Shown here piece by piece: positions 52,921 through 61,629 of a stretch of 64,000 nucleotides of DNA. Both the position numbers and the translations under genes were made by a program. The notes beneath the pieces are model-generated. The model was not told the DNA's origin. It saw only the letters and a program-made list of their open reading frames with translations, and searched no databases. Within the stretch, counting starts at the first letter, position 1. Each line of letters begins with the position of its first letter. This stretch comes from an uncultured Alphaproteobacteria bacterium (lineage in GTDB: Bacteria > Pseudomonadota > Alphaproteobacteria > Caulobacterales > Hyphomonadaceae), in the NCBI GenBank assembly GCA_903831255.1, contig CAIKWZ010000024.1, forward strand, positions 48,614 to 112,613. Direction: 5' to 3'.

Positions 52921-54300
52921 CTAGCCGCCATAACGTTTCCGAAGAACGGACCATACGGCCCGCAGCCCACATGCTGCGGCTCCGGGCGGGCGCCCATAGC
53001 GAGCCGGCCGCCAGCCCCAGATATCGAAGTGCGCCCAGATTGGAGCGGCGACAAACCTCTTGAGAAAGAGCGCGCCCGTGATCGACCCGCCCATGGGGCC
53101 GTCGCCGAGATTTTTCATGTCGGCGACATGAGATCTCAGGCCCGCCTCATATCCTGCCCACAGCGGCATACGCCAGACCGGATCGCCCACGCGCTTCGAC
53201 GCGGCGAGGATCTCCTCGGCAAGTCCCTCGTCATCGGTATAGAGAGGCGCCAAATCCGGCCCAAGGGCCACCCGCGCCGCACCCGTCAATGTCGCGAAAT
53301 CGATCAGAAGATCCGGGTTCAACTCGGATGCCCGCGCCAACGCGTCGCCGAGGATCAAGCGTCCTTCAGCATCGGTGTCCTCCACCTCCACCGTCAGACC
53401 CTTGCGCGATCGCAGCACATCGCTCGGGCGAAACGCCCGCGAGCCGATGGCGTTTTCAACAGTCGGAATAGCGAGGAGCAGACGAACATCCAGCGCGGCG
53501 CCCATCACGAGCCTGGCGAGAGCCAGGGCGTGAGCGGCCCCTCCCATATCCTTCTTCATCAGGCCCATTCCGGAGGTCTTGATGTTCAGACCTCCGGTAT
53601 CGAATGCGACGCCCTTGCCGACGAGAGCCAGGACAGGGGCGCCCTCGCGCCCCCACGTCAGCTCGATGTAACGAGGCGCCTGCTCGGCGCCTTTTCCCAC
53701 AGCATGGACCATCGGAAACCCGGCCTCCAGGTCGCTTCCCATGATCACCTCGACAGAGGCTCCGAACTCGGCTGCCGCCTGCCTGCACTCCCGTTCAATC
53801 TCTGAGGGCCCCATGTCACAGGGGGGCGTGTTGATCAGGTCCCGCAGATGGTCGATCGCCTCAGCCTGGCGGAGCATATCGGCGAGATCTTCCTGCGCAT
53901 TCAGTCCTGGAAACGGCAGAACCAGCCGGGGCTGAGCCTCTGTCCGTCGCCGATAGCGCGTAAAGCGGTATGCGCCATCCGCCCAGCCCAAAGCCAGCAC
54001 AGCGGGGTCGAGGCCCGGCGGGCAGCGCTCGAGATGGTAATCGCCTTCAGGCAATAAGCCCGGCAGCGTGGCCATCAGGAAAGGATCTTTCCCGTCTCCC
54101 GCGCCCGCGCACACCCGGCCAGGGCCTGCGTCATCTGGCGGAAGATACGCCCATCGGCCGATATCCGCTTTAAAGCCCATCGACTTCAGACAGGTTCGCG
54201 TCCGTCCATCCTGTGCCGCCAGCCACCCGTCGAACTCGCTGGTCGTCACAAGTTCAAGCGGGATCGACACAGATGATGAAGGTGCGAAGGCAGGATGCAT
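52921..54300 (-). CDS. Leucyl aminopeptidase family protein (M17)
   Basis: A 459-residue cytosolic di-metal aminopeptidase. The metal and catalytic region is GKGVAFDTGGLNIKTSGMGL then MKKDMGGA, and the family signature NTDAEGRL appears as DTDAEGRLILGDAL. The C-terminal segment GPMGGSITGALFLKRFV..PWAHFDI is typical. The N-terminal domain is shorter than in E. coli PepA, consistent with the PepB-like/alpha form. ATG 54300 was chosen as the start; a longer frame would run into the DUF1254 gene. It is followed by the NlpC/P60 gene, suggesting joint peptide or muropeptide recycling. Confidence 0.93.
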   Translation of the reverse strand: MHPAFAPSSSVSIPLELVTTSEFDGWLAAQDGRTRTCLKSMGFKADIGRWAYLPPDDAGPGRVCAGAGDGKDPFLMATLPGLLPEGDYHLERCPPGLDPAVLALGWADGAYRFTRYRRRTEAQPRLVLPFPGLNAQEDLADMLRQAEAIDHLRDLINTPPCDMGPSEIERECRQAAAEFGASVEVIMGSDLEAGFPMVHAVGKGAEQAPRYIELTWGREGAPVLALVGKGVAFDTGGLNIKTSGMGLMKKDMGGAAHALALARLVMGAALDVRLLLAIPTVENAIGSRAFRPSDVLRSRKGLTVEVEDTDAEGRLILGDALARASELNPDLLIDFATLTGAARVALGPDLAPLYTDDEGLAEEILAASKRVGDPVWRMPLWAGYEAGLRSHVADMKNLGDGPMGGSITGALFLKRFVAAPIWAHFDIWGWRPARYGRPPGAAACGLRAVWSVLRKRYGG

Positions 54301-54368
54301 GATGGTGTCCGGAGCTGTCAAAACCTGAGGGATCGGGAGGAAGCCGCCGCTTCCAGGGACTGGGGGCC

Positions 54369-55691
54369 TTAAGCTATCGACTCCAGTGGAGGGATCGACC
54401 AACGCCCTTCAAGGAGCTCCTCGCCCGGCAGATAGGCCCGCAGAGAAAGCCGCAAACTTCCCCGTGGAGACGGAAGCCAGTTGGCGGCCAGCTCCCCCTC
54501 TGGTCTGGTCTGCCGGATGATGATGTCGAACGAGCCGTCGGAGTTGATCAGAAGACCCTTCGTCCGATCGCCTATTGCAAAACGATCGATCTCGTTTTCG
54601 ACAAGGAAGGAGCGACCGTCGGGCTCAAGCTGATACATGGTCAAGGACCAGAAGGCGCGAGCGGGGATGCCTCCCTTCGGCACTCTCCATCGGTAAGCGC
54701 GTTCGCCTGAGAGGGCCTGTCCCGCCCTATCCGCAACCGCCTGAAAATACATAGCCTCTCGTTCCCCCAAGGCCGCGAGCCCACCAAGAGCGACAGAGGC
54801 CCTCAGGGCGTCATTTCCCCCAAACTCACCGACGCCTTTTTCAGGATAGACCCAGCCGTCGACGATCCGATTCTCCGCTGAAACCGACCTCGAGCGCAGG
54901 CGCTTCATTCCTTCCGGAATGTAAGCTCTCCACGCCTCCAGCGTTTCAGCACCGGGTATTCCGCCAATTCCCAATGAAGCGAAGCGAGACGCGCGCGCGG
55001 TCTGACCCAGACCTCCCGGAGAACGCTTCAGCACCTCGCTGACGACCGCCAGAAGATTTGACGGATCATCCATCGACGTCACCGGGGTTTCAAACCGCCT
55101 TGGCGGTTCTGTCGATAGCGGGCGCACCTCGATGCGCTCCTGAAGCGCCCGCGCCGCAGCCAGATCATCTGGGCCGTCGACCAGGACGCGCGCAAGCATC
55201 CAGACATCGTTGGTGCTTGATCTGAGGACGGTCACATCCGAGGGGGCAACCCCAGTCCACATCGGACCCACGACCCAGAACCGCCCTCCGCGTCCTCCCG
55301 TCGCCCGAGTCCCGATGTAGGCGAAGTTGTCGGTGAAGGCGTCCATGAAGGCGATTGAGAAATATCGCTGGAGGTCAGTCGGAGCGACGACTTCGACGGG
55401 TCCGCCGGAGAGCTCCATCTGACAGGAGGAATAGATGGTGTCGTTGTTGGGCGCCGTAATCTGACGGGACGTGTGGTCAGCAAGGGTTGCGCGATGGGCG
55501 ATCCGGTTGATCCCGCCCCCTTTGGGCCCTGAGCGGGCGACGGCCGTACGCGCAAACTCATAGAGAGGAAAAATGTAGACGAAAGCTTCCTCAATCGATG
55601 GCGGGGACGTGGATCGGGAGCGGACTGCACAACCGCTCGCAAAGAGGAACGGAACAGACGTCAGTCCCAGAAGCGCAGTGCGACGCAGCAT
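54369..55691 (-). CDS. DUF1254/DUF1214 domain lipoprotein
   Basis: A 440-residue exported protein with a lipoprotein signal (residues 1-21, ASGC). The N-terminal DUF1254 part contains APNNDTIYSSCQMELSGGPV and the barrel-like RYFSIAFMDAFTDNFAYIGT. The C-terminal DUF1214 part contains NGxY-like FWSLTMYQLEPDGRSFLVEN and ends PPLESIA. Such proteins are widespread and without an agreed function, and several are lipid- or stress-associated. It is upstream of the M17 gene by 68 bp on the same strand, so it may share that transcript. Confidence 0.88.
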   Translation of the reverse strand: MLRRTALLGLTSVPFLFASGCAVRSRSTSPPSIEEAFVYIFPLYEFARTAVARSGPKGGGINRIAHRATLADHTSRQITAPNNDTIYSSCQMELSGGPVEVVAPTDLQRYFSIAFMDAFTDNFAYIGTRATGGRGGRFWVVGPMWTGVAPSDVTVLRSSTNDVWMLARVLVDGPDDLAAARALQERIEVRPLSTEPPRRFETPVTSMDDPSNLLAVVSEVLKRSPGGLGQTARASRFASLGIGGIPGAETLEAWRAYIPEGMKRLRSRSVSAENRIVDGWVYPEKGVGEFGGNDALRASVALGGLAALGEREAMYFQAVADRAGQALSGERAYRWRVPKGGIPARAFWSLTMYQLEPDGRSFLVENEIDRFAIGDRTKGLLINSDGSFDIIIRQTRPEGELAANWLPSPRGSLRLSLRAYLPGEELLEGRWSIPPLESIA

Positions 55692-55791
55692 GTGGCCCTC
55701 CGGCAGCGGTGAGCCTCCATACCATCACCTCCGAAAGCGCGAGGCAACGCCCGGAGGGCCCGGCCCAACAGGATCAGACAGGTGCGATGTC

Positions 55792-56292
55792 TCAGAAGCG
55801 CGTCAGCCCTTCGGCGAGGAGCGGAGAGGCGGGAACGGCAAACAGAGCGCCAATGGCGATCGCCACAGCATAAGGGGCGCCCTCGTTCGGCGACAGAAGC
55901 CGGCGGGCCCAGAGACGAGAGCTCTTCAAGCCGGAGCGACGAAGAAAGACAAGGATCAAGGCCAGCGCTCCGCCTGCAACGGCCGTAATGAGCAAAAAGT
56001 CTTCAAGTCCTGAAGCGCCAACCCACAGGACTGTCGCAGCAATCACCTTAGCGTCGCCTCCGCCAATGATGTTGAAGGAAAACAGCCCGACACAGATCAG
56101 AAGCGCGATGGCTGCGATCGCAATATGAGCGCCGACGTCAGAGGGTGAAAGACCCATGGCGACAGCAGCCGGAATGAAAGCCGCCCCAAGACTGACTGAC
56201 ACCCAGTTGGGAATCGTCATCGTGGCGACGTCGTGAAGAGCGGCGTAAATGAGCAGGGCGGGATAGGCCATGCAGACAAGGGTAAGGACCAT
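55792..56292 (-). CDS. cpaA: Prepilin peptidase (A24, CpaA/TadV type)
   Basis: A 166-residue membrane aspartyl protease that processes Flp-type prepilins. It has about five TMs. The two catalytic Asp are in the cytoplasm-facing LHDVATMTIPN and in IIGGGDAKVIAA, matching the short TadV/CpaA form that lacks the N-methyltransferase domain. The gene lies 194 bp behind the Flp pilin gene on the same strand. No other tad/cpa genes (cpaB-F, tadB, tadC) occur in the window. Confidence 0.9.
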   Translation of the reverse strand: MVLTLVCMAYPALLIYAALHDVATMTIPNWVSVSLGAAFIPAAVAMGLSPSDVGAHIAIAAIALLICVGLFSFNIIGGGDAKVIAATVLWVGASGLEDFLLITAVAGGALALILVFLRRSGLKSSRLWARRLLSPNEGAPYAVAIAIGALFAVPASPLLAEGLTRF

Positions 56293-56486
56293 TCCGGCGT
56301 CCGTTCAGCCAGTGCTGCGTCCGGCCGGGAGACCAAACGCCCTCTATCAGACATAAGATCGGCGCTTTTCGTCCGGACACCAGTTCTCTTCCTGGTTCCA
56401 GAGGCCAGACGCCCTTACCCTCCAGCCCAAAGGCCCGAGCTTCGTCAGCGTTCACTGTCTATGGAAAGCGTCAGGGAGAGCGGCTC

Positions 56487-56651
56487 TCAGTTCGCGCGCG
56501 CGATTTCAGTTGAAACACCCGTATCCTCGGCTTCTGCGCCGAGCGTGGTCACGCCGCCGATCACCGCCACCGCTACAAGAGCGGCGATGAGACCATACTC
56601 GATCGCTGTCGCGCCTGAATTGTTTTTGAAAAAGCGGGCGATGAGCTTCAT
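56487..56651 (-). CDS. Flp/PilA family type IVb pilin
   Basis: A 54-residue prepilin: a basic leader MKLIARFFKNNSG, then the cleavage/assembly motif GATAIEYGLIAALVAVAVIG with the conserved Glu and Tyr of Flp pilins, and a short acidic tail (LGAEAEDTGVSTEIARAN). Cleavage by the CpaA-like peptidase is expected after the Gly preceding ATAIEY. The assembled fibre would be a tad pilus for surface attachment. It has its own AT-rich upstream region with a TATAAT box, and sits directly before cpaA. Confidence 0.93.
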   Translation of the reverse strand: MKLIARFFKNNSGATAIEYGLIAALVAVAVIGGVTTLGAEAEDTGVSTEIARAN

Positions 56652-56772
56652 GTCGCGTCTCCACTCTAAATCTGCGTCGCAGGCCGATGACGGTCGGGCT
56701 CGTGCGGCGGGTACGAGGACAGACGTAGACCTACATAATTAAATCTGGATGAAGCTCGCGGAAAAATTCCAA

Positions 56773-56801
56773 ATTATATTATTTAAATTCAATTAACTTA
56801 A
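56773..56801 (-). promoter_or_regulatory. Candidate pilin promoter in AT-rich leader
   Basis: On the minus strand a perfect TATAAT (56773-56778) follows TTAAGT (56796-56801) with a 17-bp spacer. It lies within an AT-rich stretch of about 80 bp (56735-56815) that stands out from the GC-rich surroundings. It would give a leader of roughly 115 nt before the pilin ATG at 56651. Confidence 0.5.
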
Positions 56802-56946
56802 ATATTGATGCAGCGTTCATGAAGACTAACGCACCCTTTACCCTGCCCTCTCAGGTCTCGGGAAACGAACCGCAACAAGCGGAAGGAGACCGAATGTCCC
56901 TGAAGGAATGGGCGCCCGGCAAGCGCTTCGACACAGAATAGAGGCA

Positions 56947-58389
56947 TTACCGGAACGGAGGCTCGTCGAACGCGCGCAGCTTCCTGGAATGAAGAGCGGC
57001 CCCGCCGTCTGATGCAAGGCTCTCCATCGTTTCAATACCGATGCGCATATGCTCGCCGATCGCGCGCTCATAAAAGCGGTTGGCGGCGCCGGCGAGCTTG
57101 AGCTCTCCGTGAAGCGGCTTATCGGAGACGCATAACAATACGCCATAGGGCACCCGCATACGATAGCCGTTGGCCGCGATGGTTGCGCTTTCCATGTCGA
57201 TCGCAATCGCTCGCGACTGGTTGAAACGCTTTGAAGAGGCCGTGAAACGCAACTCCCAATTGCGATCATCGGTGGTGATCACCGTTCCGGTCCTCAAACG
57301 CCGCTTGAGCGCCTCGCCGCGATCACCTGTCACTCGGGCCGCCGCCTCCTGGAGGGCCATCTGGACTTCGGCGATCGGAGGAACGGGAATGTCGGGCGGC
57401 AGCACGGGATCAAGCACGTGATCATCGCGCAGATAGGCATGACCGAGAACGTAATCGCCTATGCGCTGAGAGTGGCGAAGTCCTCCGCAGTGCCCCACCA
57501 TAATCCAGCACTCGGGCCGAAGAACCGCCAGATGATCTGTGATGGTTTTCGCATTGGACGGGCCCACGCCAATATTTACAAGAGTGATGCCCGCGCGATC
57601 GCCCGCCATGAGATGGTAGGCTGGCATCTGATGACGCCTCCAGGGCCCCTCAGCCACCAATTGAGCGGCGTCCGGGGTGGCGCCGTCAACCACGATCCCT
57701 CCAGGCGCCGAGAGCCGATCATAGGGGCCGCCCGCCTTCAGACGTTCGACGGCCCAGTCCACGAAGTGATCGACATAACGATGGTAGTTCGTGAACAGGA
57801 TGTAGCGCTGAAAGTGTTCGAAGGGCGTACCGGTATAGTGCTTGAGCCGTTGCAGGGAAAAATCCACCCGCGGAGCGTCAAACAGGGCGAGCGGCTTCAC
57901 GCCGTCGTCGTCGTCCCACATCTCTCCATCCACCACCTCGTCTCCGATGAAGGAAAGTCCAGGGGTCGGGAACCATCGGGCGAATTCCGCCGGAGGCAGG
58001 CTCTCGCTGTCGATGAGATGCGTATTCTCCAGGACATACGGATAAGGGATTTCAGACCGTGACGGTCCGACCTCGAAGCGCACGGGATAATCTGCGGCGA
58101 TCTGGCTGAGCTGACTGACAAGATAGCTTCGGAAGAACTCAGGCTGTGTAATCGTGGTCGCATAGACGCCCGCCTGGGAAAGCTTGGCGAAGGATCGGGA
58201 GATCGGAGGCACCGGACCATCGGGCTGATAGATCACCCTCAGTTCAGGATAGGCGTAGTCCCCGCGTTCGCGGGCGGCCGGGTCCGGGGTCTCGCCCCGG
58301 GTGACGAATGCCGCCAGCGCCTCTCTCAGCCGCCGGGAGGACGCCAAGTATAGGGCTATCGCCTTGTCGATCGCCTCATCCGGCGTCAT
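56947..58389 (-). CDS. amn: AMP nucleosidase
   Basis: A 480-residue enzyme splitting AMP into adenine and ribose 5-phosphate, nearly the length of E. coli Amn (484). The N-terminal regulatory domain (about 1-170) includes RFEVGPSRSEIPYPYVLE. The C-terminal nucleoside-phosphorylase-fold catalytic domain includes TLVNIGVGPSNAKTITDHLA, WIMVGHCGGLR and DMESATIAANGYR. ATG 58389 fits the family start; 25 extra codons upstream are not conserved. It stands alone, between the pilin locus and a YqjE-like gene. Confidence 0.95.
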   Translation of the reverse strand: MTPDEAIDKAIALYLASSRRLREALAAFVTRGETPDPAARERGDYAYPELRVIYQPDGPVPPISRSFAKLSQAGVYATTITQPEFFRSYLVSQLSQIAADYPVRFEVGPSRSEIPYPYVLENTHLIDSESLPPAEFARWFPTPGLSFIGDEVVDGEMWDDDDGVKPLALFDAPRVDFSLQRLKHYTGTPFEHFQRYILFTNYHRYVDHFVDWAVERLKAGGPYDRLSAPGGIVVDGATPDAAQLVAEGPWRRHQMPAYHLMAGDRAGITLVNIGVGPSNAKTITDHLAVLRPECWIMVGHCGGLRHSQRIGDYVLGHAYLRDDHVLDPVLPPDIPVPPIAEVQMALQEAAARVTGDRGEALKRRLRTGTVITTDDRNWELRFTASSKRFNQSRAIAIDMESATIAANGYRMRVPYGVLLCVSDKPLHGELKLAGAANRFYERAIGEHMRIGIETMESLASDGGAALHSRKLRAFDEPPFR

Positions 58390-58476
58390 GGGCCAACCTT
58401 TTCCTGAAAATCGAATCGATCCGGTTATATCCGGCGACGGCGCAGCCGAGCATGCGCCCGGCACCGACGGATAGCC

Positions 58477-58902
58477 TCAGGTGAAGCGGGAAATCAACCG
58501 TTCAGCGATCCTCACCGCGAGCGCAGGCTTGCGGGCGATCAGCGCCCCGACCCCCGAAAAGACCACCAGGGCGGCGATCGGACGCTCGGTAATGATCTTG
58601 CGCGCGATCTCGACGGGGACCTCCGTCAGGGATGAGAGAACCGCTTCCATGTCAGCTTCCGGCTCCGCCTCAGCGGGAGCGGCGCGGGGAGGGCGCATGC
58701 CCACCCACAGGACTATCGCAGCGATCGAAAGGCAGGCGACGGCCGTCAGGGCCAGAGAGGCCGGCAATGGGAGCCACAGATCCAGGAGGGACACGGCGGC
58801 GGCCGCCAGACATATCAGACCAGCGACTAAGAATACAAAGACCGTCCCCCCGAGAATCAGGACAGCCTTCGCCCGGTCGAGACAACGCCCCAGAAAACCC
58901 AA
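58477..58902 (-). CDS. Membrane protein resembling YqjE/phage holin superfamily
   Basis: A 141-residue protein with two close hydrophobic helices (about 15-40 and 45-68), an acidic linker (PAEAEPEADME) and a C-terminal amphipathic/hydrophobic stretch (PIAALVVFSGVGALIARKP). This is the layout of YqjE-like proteins, which accompany YqjD-like ribosome- or membrane-tethered stress proteins. The start is TTG 58902 with AGGCGG before it; no ATG is available. It is 21 bp behind the DUF883-like gene. The assignment is by layout and context more than by motif. Confidence 0.7.
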   Translation of the reverse strand: MGFLGRCLDRAKAVLILGGTVFVFLVAGLICLAAAAVSLLDLWLPLPASLALTAVACLSIAAIVLWVGMRPPRAAPAEAEPEADMEAVLSSLTEVPVEIARKIITERPIAALVVFSGVGALIARKPALAVRIAERLISRFT

Positions 58903-58923
58903 GTCAGCCGCCTGTTGATCGAA

Positions 58924-59229
58924 TTAGCGACGACGACCCAGAGACGCCACGATGAAGCCCGCCGCGAGGGCGATGCCAATGGCCGCAAAGGGGTGATCGC
59001 GAACCTTGTCTTCAACGACAGAGCGATACTGCGCGACCTGCTTGGCGGCGACATCCGCCACCTTACCCGCCTTGACGGCCTGCCTGCGCGCCTCATCGGC
59101 GGCAACCTTCCCCGTGTCCTGCACAAGCGCCGAAAGATCCGCGCGAAGCATCCTGATATCGTTCTTGAGCGCCTCGTAGTCGGCCTTGACGGCTGTCGTG
59201 CCATTTCCGCTAGACGTGGGAGTGCTCAT
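58924..59229 (-). CDS. DUF883 (ElaB/YqjD-like) C-tail-anchored protein
   Basis: A 101-residue protein: a helical, charged coiled-coil region (about 15-75, KADYEALKNDIRMLRADLSAL and later KVADVAAKQVAQYRSVVEDK) and a C-terminal hydrophobic anchor PFAAIGIALAAGFIVASLG ending RRR. E. coli homologues bind ribosomes and the inner membrane in stationary phase. ATG 59229 has GGAG at good spacing; ATG 59235 is nearer the ribosome site and less likely. It is followed by the YqjE-like gene, the classical yqjD-yqjE order. Confidence 0.88.
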   Translation of the reverse strand: MSTPTSSGNGTTAVKADYEALKNDIRMLRADLSALVQDTGKVAADEARRQAVKAGKVADVAAKQVAQYRSVVEDKVRDHPFAAIGIALAAGFIVASLGRRR

Positions 59230-59332
59230 CTTCATTTCTCCAGGCAGGCTGCGTATCGACCAACGCCGCTTTTCTTGATGAAACGACATACAGGCAGAAT
59301 TGTGGTTTCTGGTTACTGATTCCGATCAAATT

Positions 59333-61564
59333 TCATCGATCTGTGTCCGACGCCCCATCCTGAACGGGTGACGGGTTTCCAGATTCCATGGCTTCGACCC
59401 AGGCCCCCGACCCTGCCCCGGGAAAGTATTCCCGCTCCGCCTCGGCCAGAACTCCCTCAAGCGTCATCGGCGGGGACTTGAAGGCCTTGGCAGCAAAGAG
59501 CGGCGCCTGATCTGCGAAATGCGGCGAGGCCGGATCCTGTGTCGCCGATCCGAACTGGTGAATCGTCGATAGCAGATAGCTTCCGTCCGGTCCCCAGTCT
59601 GCGATCATGACAAAGGTATCGCCCGCGGCCCCAGCAAGCCGCTTATCCTTAAGAAGGTCCCCGCGCGCATACACCGCCCTTAAGGCGTCCGGCCCCCCAT
59701 CCGTTCCCCAACTCGAAGCGCCGCGAACGATGCGGCTGACCTCGCTCCACATAGGGTCGATGCGTCCATAGGCGGACCGGAGCAGATCCGCTGTCTCACG
59801 CACTGCAGCGATCTTGGCTTCAGTGGAGGCGGGCTGATTGATCTGCCCTCCCATGGCGCGCTGACCTGACAGGATCGCCAGAGCAGCGGACCGGCTGTCC
59901 ATCTTCGCCGACCCGTCCCAGCGCTTCAGCAGGTCCAGCGCCTCGGCGAGCCCCTGATCGCCTCCGTCGCCAGCCTCGATCAGCTCGGCGACCATCCTGC
60001 GAAGATTTGAAGCTTCAGAATACCGGTCATCCATCTTGTAAGCGATGAACTCCTCGCGGGTGATAGAGTCGTCCTGTCCATACAACTCCTGAGCGCGCAT
60101 TCCCCGATTGGTCATAACGACGTCGACCCCGAAGCTCGCGGGAAAGGCGTCAGGAGAGGGATTGTCTTCGGGCCCCGAAGCCTGGAAGGGAGTGTGGTTG
60201 GCGTTAACCACGTAGCCTGACGCCGGATTGATGACGGCAGGCAGCCTCTCAACCGGTTCGACGCCTCGCCATAATACCGACGACACATCGCCCGGCAGAA
60301 CCTTGCGACGATCCCAGCCCTCCTCCCTTACAGGCATGCGGGCGTTGTAGACGTAGGCGATGGAGCCGCTCCTGTCGGCAACGACATAATTGTTGCTGGG
60401 AATGGCGTTGATACGTGTCTGAGCCGCGCGCCATTCTTCTACAGAGCGCGCCTTGTTCATGGCGAGATACTGGTCAAGGTATCTCAACTCGCCTCGCCCC
60501 ATGTAGCTGACTGCGAAGACGCCCCGAGGCGTGACAAAGACAGGGCCATGCTCCGAGGTCAGACCCTCACGGGCGACCGGTCGGCTGAACGGCCCCCACA
60601 TCTTCACTCGATAGCGGATGGTCTTGACCGCCAGATCTTTCCATTCTCCATCCATACGGTAGCGACGCGGCTTGACCGGATCATCCGTCTCAAGACGAAA
60701 AACGTCGAATACATCGGGACGATTGACAGTCGCCGCCCATCCAAGGTCCGGGCCGGCGCCGTGAAGGATCAGAGGGGACCCGGGAAAGACGCCTCCGAGA
60801 ATATCGATCCCCTCGCCAGACTTGAGACGGACTTCATACCAGGAGACGGTCCCCTCATAGGGCTGATGAGAGTTGACCGCCAGTCGGGTATGCCCGTCGG
60901 CAGATCGCGAGGGCGCGACGGCCAGGGCGTTTGAGCCGAGCTGCACATCGCCCGGAACGCCGAGATAGGCCTGCCTTGCCGACATCTCTATCGGACCCTC
61001 ACCGTTCAGCAGGGAATTGATCTCTCCGTCGAGGCCGTAAAAGAAGGGCGGACGATTGGCATAGCCAGCGATGATGTCGTGTCCTCGCGCCGGCAGGGTC
61101 CGCGTGCAGCCTGAAACCGGATTGTCCGCGCACCAAGCGTTGAGGCCTTCTGCGTAAGCGTCCGCGATGGTTCGCGCCTCGGGGCTAACGGCGACGTCAT
61201 AGCCCTCCTCGACCGCCTCGATGTTGCCGAGAGCCCAGATCAGAAAATCTGAATTAGACGCCTCTTCGCCCTTGATCTCAGCAAGTCGCCCCCGATTAGA
61301 GCGCAGAACCTCCTCGATCCGTCTCCAGTCGTCTTCAGCATGCGCATAGGCCAGACCGAAGACGACATCCCTGTCACGCGGACCATAGACATGGGGCACG
61401 CCATAACTGTCGCGAATAATTCGCGTCTGGTATTCAGATGCCGCCGCGCGCGCCTTCTCAGGATCAAATCTCTCGCCTGAGGGCGTCCAGAGATAAAGGC
61501 CGGCGCCGGCGCCAGCCAATATGACCGCCACGCCGAGACCGCCCAGAGCCTTCCAAATCGCCAT
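59333..61564 (-). CDS. Penicillin acylase family protein (N-acyl-homoserine lactone acylase-like)
   Basis: A 743-residue periplasmic Ntn hydrolase made as an inactive precursor. The signal/anchor is at residues 5-26; the alpha-chain begins around IRDSYGVPHVYG and the AHAEDDW motif. The autoprocessing Gly-Ser is at residues 210-211 in VQLGSNALAVAPSRS, making Ser211 the predicted nucleophile of the beta chain. AVNSHQPYEG and NNYVVADRSGSIAYV are further conserved blocks. Members cleave acyl chains from beta-lactams, homoserine lactones or lipopeptides. The substrate is unassigned; quorum quenching is possible. Confidence 0.9.
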   Translation of the reverse strand: MAIWKALGGLGVAVILAGAGAGLYLWTPSGERFDPEKARAAASEYQTRIIRDSYGVPHVYGPRDRDVVFGLAYAHAEDDWRRIEEVLRSNRGRLAEIKGEEASNSDFLIWALGNIEAVEEGYDVAVSPEARTIADAYAEGLNAWCADNPVSGCTRTLPARGHDIIAGYANRPPFFYGLDGEINSLLNGEGPIEMSARQAYLGVPGDVQLGSNALAVAPSRSADGHTRLAVNSHQPYEGTVSWYEVRLKSGEGIDILGGVFPGSPLILHGAGPDLGWAATVNRPDVFDVFRLETDDPVKPRRYRMDGEWKDLAVKTIRYRVKMWGPFSRPVAREGLTSEHGPVFVTPRGVFAVSYMGRGELRYLDQYLAMNKARSVEEWRAAQTRINAIPSNNYVVADRSGSIAYVYNARMPVREEGWDRRKVLPGDVSSVLWRGVEPVERLPAVINPASGYVVNANHTPFQASGPEDNPSPDAFPASFGVDVVMTNRGMRAQELYGQDDSITREEFIAYKMDDRYSEASNLRRMVAELIEAGDGGDQGLAEALDLLKRWDGSAKMDSRSAALAILSGQRAMGGQINQPASTEAKIAAVRETADLLRSAYGRIDPMWSEVSRIVRGASSWGTDGGPDALRAVYARGDLLKDKRLAGAAGDTFVMIADWGPDGSYLLSTIHQFGSATQDPASPHFADQAPLFAAKAFKSPPMTLEGVLAEAEREYFPGAGSGAWVEAMESGNPSPVQDGASDTDR

Positions 61565-61629
61565 GACGCACCTCCAGAACTGGAGATCGTCTTACCTCAC
61601 AGTCCGGGCCCGTCCAAGGACGCGCCGCG

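Noticed and set aside
56782..56800. Possible CtrA-type box (TTAA repeats) in the pilin leader
   Set aside because: Three TTAA motifs occur, but the spacing is 6 nt or 1 nt rather than the 7 nt of the CtrA consensus, and the region is simply AT-rich.
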